NCBI GenBank assembly: GCA_000149265.1
Contig: CH002899.1
Span: forward strand, 371,470-435,469
DNA length: 64,000 bases
Direction: 5' to 3'
Source: Ciona savignyi
Taxonomy: Eukaryota > Chordata > Ascidiacea > Phlebobranchia > Cionidae
Below are positions 50,120 through 60,583 of this stretch, piece after piece. How positions within the stretch are numbered: the stretch's first letter is position 1; each line of letters begins with the position of its first letter. The position numbers were made by a program, and so were the translations under genes. Under the pieces are notes generated by a model. It did not search any database and was not told the origin of the DNA. It saw only the letters and a program-made list of their open reading frames with translations.

Positions 50120-52789
50120 ATGACTTCTAATGCTGGCTTTGTCGGTGATGAAGCCGGACCTTCCAAGGTAAGCTGATATCTTCAAAAGCGTTGATTTTCC
50201 GTTGAATTTATGTATTTTGTTTTTTCCAGACACTAAGCGAGCTGTTTTCGGCGGTAAGAACTGACTTTGTGTGATATAGCTTATTTGGCTAATTGTTTAA
50301 GGTTAAACGAACATTCTTTTTACTCGTAGAACGTCGGGGACGATTCTCGAATTGATGCAACAAGTTTCGCGCAAATGGTGAATGAAAATCGGTCGAACTT
50401 ACCTCGGTCAGTTATCATGAAAGTCACCAACTACATTGACCGGAATAAAGACGGCTATGTAACTTTGGAAGAAATTGAGAAAATGGTTTGTTTTAAAAAC
50501 TTATCCTAATATAGGCCAAGTCTTGAAACCAGATTTGTGTTTTTGTTAATTTTGTACAAAATGATTCTTTGAACAATATTGATATCATCGCAATTTTAAT
50601 GTATTTATGTATCACTACTAAGTAAAACTTAGGCTAATTGAATAAAGTTATGGAATGTAGGAGGCGGAAGACGTTGATAAGGTTGCGAAGAAAGCTGGTG
50701 TCACACGGGGGCAACTCGCAATGTTCAACAAAGGTTACCAAAGAGTGGGAAATTTTATTCTCACCAAAGACCAGCAAAAACTGGCATATGGGGACCAATA
50801 CAACTGCTGTCCACCCCCTATCGGTATTCTGTTAATCAGTCTAGCACAGGTCAGTTCCCTTGTGTATATAAATATATATATATATACAGTATATATAAAT
50901 ATAGGATACTGGACCCTAAAATGGGGTAACCAACAACACATTATTATAACAAATCATTATAGTTTCCTTTTCTATAGTGTCGTGTCTGCCTGTTTTAATG
51001 TTTATAACGGCCTTTTGCATTTATAGAAATATAAAAAGAGTCATCATTTTGTCTTTTATTTAAAAATCTATTGGTCGATAGAAGGAGACAGGCGACATTT
51101 GTTAAAATAAAGGTTTTCAATAACATTCTACCGTGTTTACTAAGCGTTTGACAGAAAGCCATATATAATGCGCATAAAGAAAGTCACATGACAAAAATAT
51201 TAGCTATGTGAAATTCCGGTCCTATTATATTTTTTCCTATTTCGCCAAGTCGGTATGGTTTTTAGTCTCACAATACCAAAGCGGGCCATTAATAGTTAAT
51301 ACCATGCGATTTAGATAGGGGTTTATATCTACTACGGTCAACTGAGCGGAGAATGGTTCAACATCAGTAAGGAAGTAATAGATTCCCCGATATCATTCTT
51401 ACCGACCAGGCGGAGGGAGGCTTGGAGATTTATAACTTACATGTTCGCACATGCAGGGTAAGAAAGTGTTACAAATTATTTTAAAAAATATACTACAACC
51501 TAAGTTAGGTATTTTTTTAAAATATTATCACTCAAATGAAGTGCTTTTTAATAAGTAATGCAAACCAGTAACCATAGCTGGTCAGTTGCGTTTTTACGTC
51601 ATAATTCTGTTATATTGCGAAATTCACCTTATCATTTAACAAACAAAAACGATGACATTTCCCTAAATAAGACCAAAATTGAATCAAATTACTAGTTACC
51701 AATTACTACCAACTTGGTGGCGTCAAAGCCTTTTCAAATTTTATTCACGTCTTTATACTGTCAACTTTGTACGTACATACTGGTGATAGTTCCATAGAAG
51801 AATCACTTTTAAAGCATGACCCTTGATCCCGTTTAACTCTACTTACAACAGTGATCTTTATAAACAATTAATCATGTTTTAATACCATGCAGGCTTGAGC
51901 ATGTTTTGTTCAACGTGTTGGTGCAAATGATTCTTGCCATTCCACTTGAAATGGTGCACGGAGGATTGAGAATTGGGGGAATATATTTCGGCGGTGTGAT
52001 CGCAGGTAGATATGTCGTGTGGAACTATACGAGCAACACATGCGCTTATTATACCCATATGCTAATCTAAACTTAAACAAATCAAGGCAACTGGTATTTT
52101 TTTAGCAAATTTTAAGTTGTAATACTCTGATAAGGTAACTTGCATTAAATTATTAATATTAAACTTAAATAGTATTTTGTTGATATTTGAATTATTAACA
52201 AAATAAAACTGTGTTTTTTAGGCTCTCTTGCATCCTCTGTTGTCGACCCTTCCGTTGCCCTTGTCGGTGGTAGTGGTGGTACTTATGCACTACTAACAGC
52301 TCAAATCGCCAACGTTATCATTGTGAGTTTTAATTGATAAAAATTAAGAAATTTTCTAAATTTATTTTCCACACAGAATGGAGATGTGATGGACAAGTTC
52401 TATAGGATACTGAGAGTGGTTATCACAGTTGTCCTTTGTAAGTAAAACAAACTTCCTACTGTCTAACATACGGCAATAGCCTATAGTATTAGCCTTTTCA
52501 AACTTTATTTACATCCTTATAATCCTTTGCTATAGTGGTCTTCGACTTCGGCTATTCGATCTACCGCCGTTTTCAACCTCAAGTTGCTGGCGTTGATGTC
52601 TCTTTCATTGCCCACGTAGCCGGCGGTATTGCCGGAGTCACCCTCGGCTTGGTATTGCTCAAAAATTTTAAACAATCTTTGGCTGACAAGATCTGGTTCT
52701 GGATTGCCATTATACTCTACGTGGCCTTCATTATATTTGCTGTGGTGTGGAACGTCTTGTATCCAGACTTTCCAACTCAGGTTGTTTGA
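50120..52789 (+). CDS. RHBDL: Rhomboid-like intramembrane serine protease with EF-hand (RHBDL type)
   Basis: Cleaves membrane proteins within the lipid bilayer. Nine exons, all in phase: 50120-50167, 50230-50253, 50330-50485, 50661-50849, 51315-51457, 51893-52005, 52222-52322, 52377-52437, 52536-52789; 362 residues. N-terminal cytosolic part with a canonical EF-hand loop [12 protein letters not shown] (61-72). Rhomboid domain: [19 protein letters not shown] (L1 loop and HxxxN), PLEMVHG, catalytic GGSGGTYAL (Ser242) and [11 protein letters not shown] (catalytic His305), then GLVLLKN and a last membrane segment. This architecture matches RHBDL1/RHBDL3 (Drosophila Rhomboid-4 type), where Ca2+ binding to EF-hands stimulates activity. 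Both catalytic residues are present, so it should be active, not an iRhom. Confidence 0.95.
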
Positions 52790-53075
52790 ATCATCACCGA
52801 TGCAAAGTAGTTACATCGCAAGCTTTGAACCAGCCAATATCTGTTGTCTATGCAAATATTATTGCGTTAACCCGTGCTGTTATTTTATTTTGCAAATTTT
52901 CCCATACACAATTCGCATGAGTACTATACAATACCAACTGAAGATTTTAACTCGTGCAAATTATATCGTTACTTGATTATATCTCCGCAGTAGAGCTAGG
53001 CCCACATAGCAATACAGAAAAATATGACAAAATATGTTGTATATACGGATGGTCACGAGGTTATAGATGTTAATT
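52790..53075. other. Convergent 3' spacer between rhomboid and Kelch genes
   Basis: Short AT-rich spacer; the minus-strand AATAAA of the Kelch gene overlaps its stop region at about 53074. Nothing else seen. Confidence 0.45.
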
Positions 53076-56000
53076 TTATTTGGTATACGTAATGCCTGGC
53101 CCAAGTAGTGGTAACGGTAAAGGGGCAACCCCATCAACCCAGTCATCTTTTTCTACGTCAAAGCATTCAACCGTGTCAAGATTTCTTATTGCGCCGTCGT
53201 CGCAGTGTTTGCCGCCCACAATATAAATTCGGGGGCCTGGAAAATAATAACATGATTACATAAGAGAAATATGGTGTGATTATAACTTCGTGGTTACCCA
53301 GTACTGCTAACCCAGCGTCGTGGCGACCAATTCGCAGGGCCGTTACACCTTGCCAAACTTTGTTCGCATCGTTGTAAACGTCAACGTCGTACACACTGCT
53401 GAAGTTGCCACACTCCGTCTCCGCATCAAGCCACGCGCCACCGAGAACATACATGTGACCCTGACATACTGCCACGTTGGCAAAGCATCTTGGGAAGCGC
53501 ATTGCTGCCATCATCTCCCAGCTGCAAACAGGACACTGCATCGTGTGCTACATGCTTTCATACCTATATAATCTTTGCAACTAAACGCATCATTCTACTG
53601 GCTATTACCCTTCGGCTGTAAATATGTCAAAACTTCATGCATAATTATCCAAAGTATAATATTATACTTTATCAAAGATACAACATGTTGTGTCGGGAGT
53701 CAGGCATTGTGGGTTGGGAAATGTGCACTAATCTATTTTAATAACTCTTTCACTACAAATTTAATGGAAACGCTGTAAGAGAAGTGCTGAGTATCGCCAT
53801 ATTAACTTGACCACATACTTGCCATACTCCTCATCGTATGCTTCAACAGTGTCGAGAACAACACCGCTCTTGTGACAGTATCCTCCGACGGCCCACATTC
53901 GGCCTTTGTACACACACACCGAGACCCCAGCTCGGGCGCTTGATAAGGACCCAGAATACTCCCAAGTTCCTCGGTTAATGGAATATCTTTCCACATCGCG
54001 TAGGATCCTTTGCTTATGATCCTGACCCCCGATAGCGTAAATGTATCCGTTCAAATAAGCAGCCTGGTACAATCGAATGGTGTTAAGAAATGTATTATAA
54101 ATGCAACCAAAACTTATAAACAATATTATTACAAAATATAAGCAGTAATTATTACCTGTAATGACATTCTGGGTGTGGATAAAGATTCAATCTTACACCA
54201 CTTTAAAGACCCAAGACCCAACCGATGACAACTTGATATCGGGCAAACCTCTGCACCGGGACCAGTAAGCGAAGGGTCTGACCCACCTGGTGATAATGTT
54301 GAAATGAGAGAAAATAGGTATGACAACAACTGCTTTGCCAAAATTTCTAATGAAAATGTTGACTCTAAAGCTAAGTTAGAACGTCTGGTATATAGTGGTG
54401 GAATATAGGTTAAGTTAGCCTGAAAGGCAACGCATTCGATATTTTGGGTGATCACTAAACTTCACGTTTGTGACACTTGGGACATGTCCTGCACTTAACT
54501 GACACGAATCGAACTGAAACAGTTTCACCATCGTAACCATGGAAACGTGGTATACTTTTACAATAGTCCGTGTCAAAATAAATATAGCCCTTTTCACAAT
54601 TAAGTATAAACATAAATACCCTATACTATAAGATACACACACCGATAATATAAAGAGCTCCTTTGCAGTAGACAGCAGCGTGATGATTCCGGGGTTCCTG
54701 CAATTTGGCGAACCTCAGCCACGAATTCTCCCTTTCCTCATACTTATACACACCATCTGATGCGACTTTCTGTTTCGTGTCGATTCCTGTAAAACAATCG
54801 ATAGATGAGCCCGAGAAATATAAAAATAACATCGCGTTTTCCTTAGAGTCATTAACTCTATTAGGAGCAATGGGATTATTTGGGTAGCGGACGTCCCTTC
54901 ACTTGGGATAGTTGCAGAGAAACACCATAAGGGTGATTATCCGCGGGGCAGCTATCTTAGTGTACTTAATAGGACACAGTAGTTGTCAATGGCAGAAGTA
55001 AATTTGATCAATGTTGTCAACAAACTAGATAACGAAACAATATGCATGGTTACATTCTCTAAAAGTCACCTCCAGAAGCAAGTATGTAGTCAGGACAGCA
55101 CGCGCATGGTTTGATTGGACAGAAGGGTGAAGTTTTGTCTTTCTTTACCAGCCCACCGTCTTCTGCCACCGACCATTCTTCCTCATCAGAGTTGTAACAT
55201 CTATAGATGGCGTATAACCAATAAAATTTGATCGCGGAAGGATCTGTAGTTTAGTGGGTGTTTAACTGAGTAACAATGTAGATGATTCCCAAATGTTCTT
55301 ACGGTTAGAAGCAGCATTTTCTAGACTTTGCGCATGTGTTTTTTTGTTTTTGTAACATTTAAGCAGAGCTTCGTGAAATAAATTTTTAATAAGTCTGTGC
55401 ATTTTCTTGCTGTTTTCCTAATGTACGAAAAAGTCCAACAAGACGGGTAATTAAAGCTTTTCTGATTCAGATAATGAGTATTTTTTGAAAAATCCAGATA
55501 ACGCATTATCAGGTTCTAATTAATATTCTCAGCACATTTGCCTTACCTAAGGAAACGCAGCTTAAAAAATCTCAAAGGTCTAAACCAGAGGGGTGCAACA
55601 TACGGCCCGCGGGCCACAGCACGGCCCGCGGTACCTATTTATGTGGCCCGCTACAGGTTTCATACTTCGTAGCCTAATAGTTTAAAAACTTTTGGCATTT
55701 TTAAAGACAGTATAAGACTACTTCATACTCCCATTAAATTATGTTTACAGTACTGTGACGACATCCCATTGTTACAGAATAATGTGTGTTGTTCCGGCAG
55801 TGGTACAGTATTACGTGATCTTACTTAATGAGTGCATGTTACACAGTATTATACAAAAAAAGCTTAACCAAGTTCGAATGTTACAAAACTGAGCTTAGTT
55901 ACATAACTGAGCTAAAGATAGCTGAAGCAATTGCCGAATACGGAAAGCCGTCATAAAAAATATTTTCGATGGTCTGGCCCCAGGTATCTCTATACTTGTA

Positions 56001-58943
56001 CGTTGTGGCCCATTGCGCTAAACAGTTGCACGCCCCTGGTCTAAACCTACTTGTTCGTCCCTATTCGCTGTTTTTGGCCTCGAGGTGGATCTACTGCATA
56101 CGTCCCTTCGGAGAAAGCCGTTTCGCTTTGTGATTGCAAGCAATGGTATCTAAATGCTTCGAGGATCAGCACACGACACTTCTTTTTTCGCATCAAATAT
56201 CCCTTTGTTTCAACATGCTCTGCGAGTTCTTGTGGAGATAACAACTGAAGTCTCGTCTGGGGTGAGAAAACAATTTAAATAAAACGGTCGCGAATGTAAA
56301 AAAATATGATTCAAAACAAATCGTTGATTTCACGCCTTCCCCCAAAAATTTTAATATAGTGCAATAAAATATGTATTAATACCTTGGATAGGAGATATGG
56401 CGCATGTACCAGATGCATTGGCTCGGCTTCAAGCCATCTGCATAGCGAAGAAAACACACGAAACTCGTCGATATTTAGTCTGTCGTCATCCAACAGACAT
56501 GCGATGGTGTGTACTGATGCTAGCCTATGAAAATAATATCTATTTGTAGTTCAATTTCGTTCTATTCACTAGCTTAGGTATTATTCTTACTTTAAATTAT
56601 GTTCGCGTGCAAACGATAAAGTTTAAATAAATCAATAACCGCAATTTGAGTCGTTACGCAAAACAACTACACATCGACTATAGAGGTGCAACTCTTTGCA
56701 TCATAACATATTAACTGGTGAATAGAGTAAAATAAAGCCAACTTCGGAATTTATGTGTGTATCATTGCCGTTTTTTTACCGGAAGGCCAATTACCATATT
56801 TTAAGGTAATAAATACATCCATATAATACTAGTACATTGCAATCTTAAAACTTTCAAGTCCCGTTTACCAGACTTACAGAAATGCTTCCGTTTCGCAAAC
56901 TTCAGAGTAATTCCTCGCAGCAAAAGTTTGCACGAAGCTAAGGGTAGCGAGGTCACCCTGTAACCGAAGCTCGTCCATAACTCCAGTCGTTGTGAGGTTT
57001 TCATCCTTGGGGTGCCTGTAACCTTGCGGACCTGGAGCCTCATTAAATTCCGATCCATTGCTTTGTAACTCACCGCAGCAATCTGATGCGTGGAAATACA
57101 GAGGTGAATTAATCTGACCGTTGGGTAAATCTGACGATTGCGCGGGCATACATGGGTATTCTCGCATACCCCACGACGTTAAAAATGACTATTTTATCCC
57201 TGAAACACAAACAAAGGATTTTCACATATAGTTACTGATATTCTCTCCAGGCTGTATATAAGTCTCCAAGCACAATCATCGGGCTATACGCCTCCACATA
57301 TCAATATTCCCAAAATATGATTTTAACCTAAGATTACGGATTTAAAAAATACAGTAATCAGGATTTCTGTACCGATTTCCGGGCAGCAGTTTCTATTGTC
57401 CATTGCATCATGAACTCTTTGATTATACGGGATCTTCTGTCTTCCATGTATCATGCTTTTCAAACGAAAATCGTTGCTAACCGATTTGTCTTTTGAAGAG
57501 CCTGTCCATTTGTATTCAATAACATTTTAAATAAGAACGCTTTCTATAAATATATTATATTGTGTTGGTCGATTTTTTTATAAGCATTACTTATGTGGTA
57601 TACCCCAGCAAGTGAGGTAAACCCTCAGATGAATTTAAAAAGGCAATTCACACAACCCAGTTAATAGTTTCCTGGATGACAATATTCGTTTCCTATCGCG
57701 TATGAGCACACAGCTAAATATATATATAATTGTTCTATGTAACACGTAAGCAAAAATCTGGTACCGAGAGATTTCGACACGGTATTATAATAAGTACAAT
57801 CACCAAGAATTCGTTAGCTGATGATAAAAAGAAATTAATAAGCAGAGAATAACCAAATCCCAGGTTAAAGTTCAGAACTAAGGAGAGTCTGATTTTAAAG
57901 CCAACGCGACAATGGACAGACATTTAGTACCAGTAACATAGACAAGACTCAGCAGTATTAAATGGGCATAAGCTCAAATAAATAGAAAATTTGTGTTTGT
58001 GTTATTAATTCTCACCAGGAATAGCGGCCATTTCCAGATCCAGTAAAGTTCGCATTACAGCGCTTACCAGACCCTGCATTTGCAACCGAGCACCTGCAAG
58101 TACCAGCGGTCGAGCAGTTGCAGGAGTTACTTGGACGTCAGAGGTGTACATAAATGTGAGGACCTGTAAAATTAAAAAAATCAAGATGAATATCGCCATG
58201 CCGTGGGTAGTTTTGTTTTGAGAAATAGAAAAGTAAAGGGGATTTTCAACAAACTACAGCCTACTCATCGGGAAAAGGTGTATTCTGTAGCCCACGCTTC
58301 TACATTTCGGGAGGGAATTGCGTGCGGCGTGGGTGCATGAAAACAATCCTAGCATATATATTTATGTGTAAGTCATAGGGAGAAATTTTATAATGACTCT
58401 TGCATCACCAGATTTTTGGATTTTGGGCGTTTTGATTCGATGTTCACGCGGCAAAAATGTGCGTAGGCCCATTTTGCATTATGTTTTAAAGAGATAAAAT
58501 CGAGGGGCGTTATTAGCCAGCGGCAGTTTTCTTTTCTAAGTGAAAAAAACAAGAAGGGGAATTTAAACCCTAATTATGTTTTTTTTTCTAAATAAAAAAA
58601 CAAGAAGGGGAATTTAAACCCTAATTTACATAAGTTTGACGTACCTTACCTGTGAAAAGATCTCCTTCGACATGAAATCCACTATCACTTCTTTTTCGCA
58701 CGTTAGACTATTTGAAACGGACATGGCCGTTTTCTTGAGGAATGCATTCCTGAAAAACGGACTGACTGAAGCGGGAACAATCGCATGGCAGTGAAATGGC
58801 TCTCCTTTGACGTTTATAACAACGTCACAAAGTTTCTGAGCTCTCCACAACCGAACAAGATTTCTCCAGTTTTTAACGCAGTGTTTATGGCTTATAGATT
58901 CGCAATTCTTCCATTTGTTGCAGCCATCGGAAGAGTTCTGCAT
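53076..58943 (-). CDS. BTB-BACK-Kelch protein (KLHL family)
   Basis: Probable Cullin-3 ubiquitin-ligase adaptor. Twelve exons with matching phases: 58943-58650, 58163-58016, 57501-57373 (weak acceptor), 57130-56878, 56524-56383, 56256-56051, 55200-55070, 54786-54643, 54286-54156, 54063-53812, 53535-53298, 53236-53076; 742 residues. BTB domain, residues about 40-147 (LCDVVINVKGEPFHCHA, VLTFMYTSDVQV). A long Ser/Asn-rich linker of about 90 residues replaces the usual short link. BACK domain from about 240 (LQGDLATLSFVQTFAARNY, LDDDRLNIDEFRVFSSLCRW). Kelch repeats to the end, with di-glycine and W motifs (GYIYAIGGQDHKQR, GRMWAVGGYCHK, GHMYVLGG, IYIVGG). The first in-frame ATG is at 58943; an upstream stop closes the frame. 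Length exceeds typical KLHL (about 570-650) because of the linker and an insert before the Kelch repeats. Subfamily not assigned. Confidence 0.9.
55203..55500. repeat. Dispersed repeat, copy 2, abutting a Kelch-gene splice acceptor
   Basis: Shares GGCGTATAACCAAT, CCCAAATGTTCTTACGGTTA and GAAGCAGCAT.TTCTAG.CT blocks with 19388-19780. It starts two bases beyond the splice acceptor (minus strand) of exon 55070-55200, in the same intron as the hAT element. Confidence 0.65.
55586..56038. mobile_element. Non-autonomous hAT-like element in Kelch-gene intron
   Basis: 453 bp with terminal inverted repeats CAGAGGGGTGCAAC and GTTGCACGCCCCTG, flanked by perfect 8-bp duplications GTCTAAAC (55578-55585 and 56039-56046). 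The subterminal GC-rich CGGCCCGCGG motifs are common in animal hAT MITEs. No transposase frame. Its upstream duplication stops four bases from the splice donor of exon 56051-56256 (minus strand). Confidence 0.93.
58529..58626. repeat. Two-copy tandem duplication
   Basis: A unit of about 50 bp containing AACAAGAAGGGGAATTTAAA CCCTAATT is present twice in direct succession within the first intron of the Kelch gene. Confidence 0.85.
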
Positions 58944-60583
58944 TATTTTGTGCCAGAAATAATTTTCTGTGTCTAAGTATTTCAAGGTCACTTATTACAC
59001 ATACCAAGACTCATGGTGATTTCACAATGCCCATTATATGTCATAGTGGCCATTATTTTTGCTGCAACCAAACAAATCTTTATACAGAACTTCAGGCTTA
59101 TAGTAATTCTAATTGTAACAGCAAACACAAGAAATAATTATGCAATTTATTTCCGGTTGTATGCGACCATTAAAACCTAGCTTCAGTAAAAGTAGTGCTA
59201 AGTGGCCATTGATTTAATCGTGCAATTATAACGTGGCACGGTTTTGAAATGGCAAGCACTAGGCAGGTCGAATTTAGAGCGTATGTTGCCCTTGGGGTTT
59301 GGGACCGGTCATTTCAAAGCAATGTTTGAATGCCGCTGTGAACTAGATTTAGATTTGCGATGGATATGGTCAATAATATCAGCCAACGTTTTATTTGGAT
59401 ATGGTCAATAATATCAGAGCGTTTTATTTGGCCGCAAAACGCCTTCAAAGTAAATAAATGAACAAACCTTAGGGCGACGGACAAAGTAAATAAAACCTAA
59501 AGCTAGCAGTACGTACATTTAATCGCAGTCACTCACAAGGGCTTTTGATTCACTCCAAACCTCCAATTAACTCGACGAGTATAACAGCGCGTAACCCAGC
59601 TCTCACGAGAGTGGGTAATCTCTATTCTATCGAGAGAGCATTTTTTTCTTTTTGTGTACATGTAAGCCGTAAGGATCGGTACAAAACGCGTGAACACATT
59701 GAACTGTGACTATTGTCTGCTACGTTTTAAAGCTGTCACTTTGATTGGTTTGGCGTATATCAAGTGTAGTTAGTTGCTAAAGACATCATTAAGCTCTTGC
59801 CAAAAGTCCCCATGTTTTATAAGCTTTTTACCACAACACTTTTAACTTGAGAGAAACAATGATTTACGTTTTCAAGAGTGTTTGTTGATTTTTAAATTTC
59901 AATTAGTATTGGGCTGCGTCGCATAATTTTATCTCGTGCTATAGCTTTAATTGAGTAAGTTAGTGAGTGAGCTTTAGACAGACACAGAAATGTCGACAAT
60001 TGCGAACTAAAAAGTACAGAACCGTCCCGAGTGACCCTCAGCTGTTAAATAGTAGAAATAAATTATTAGAAGCTAAAACGTTTGCCTGTTTAACTTGCGT
60101 TACGTTTTTTACTATTCCTTACTCGGCGAAACAAAACAATAACATTGTACAGGTTGTTTTGCAAGCTTTAGGAAATGTAAACACAGCAAACTTCAAAAGT
60201 GATGATTCGGCTGCGCGGGGACCTTCCCATAGTAAATAAGCATTGTATCATACCGATTTTCACGCATGACCGATTTAGTCTACTACAAGAAGGTCTTGTT
60301 AATATTGCCTTCGAAAATCGACTGATAAGCCATGACCATTTGTCCACAACGAGTTACAGCTAAGATACGCGTGTGTGACCGTTGATAAGCGTTTAATGGC
60401 AATCAAGTAGGCATTGTTATCGGCAAGCTAGTGTTTTTCAGAAGTCTACACTCAAGAACATTACATCATCAAATTATTTCTCTTTGTGTAGCTTGCTGAC
60501 GTATTTTATTTCTCCCAGGTAGTAATAGATCATTTCTCACCGTAATTTAAATCAGTGCACGCATAACGGGACAGAATTTCAAC
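58944..60583. other. Divergent intergenic region, Kelch (-) and calpain (+)
   Basis: Shared upstream region of two divergently transcribed genes, about 1.6 kb. A 35-bp tandem duplication (GGATATGGTCAATAATATCA...GCGTTTTATTTG) occupies 59362-59430. The 90-codon frame at 59967 has no recognised homology. Confidence 0.5.

Noticed and set aside
59967-60239. 90-codon frame upstream of calpain
   Set aside because: No ATG-supported start in good context, no recognised family, and it lies in a divergent promoter region.
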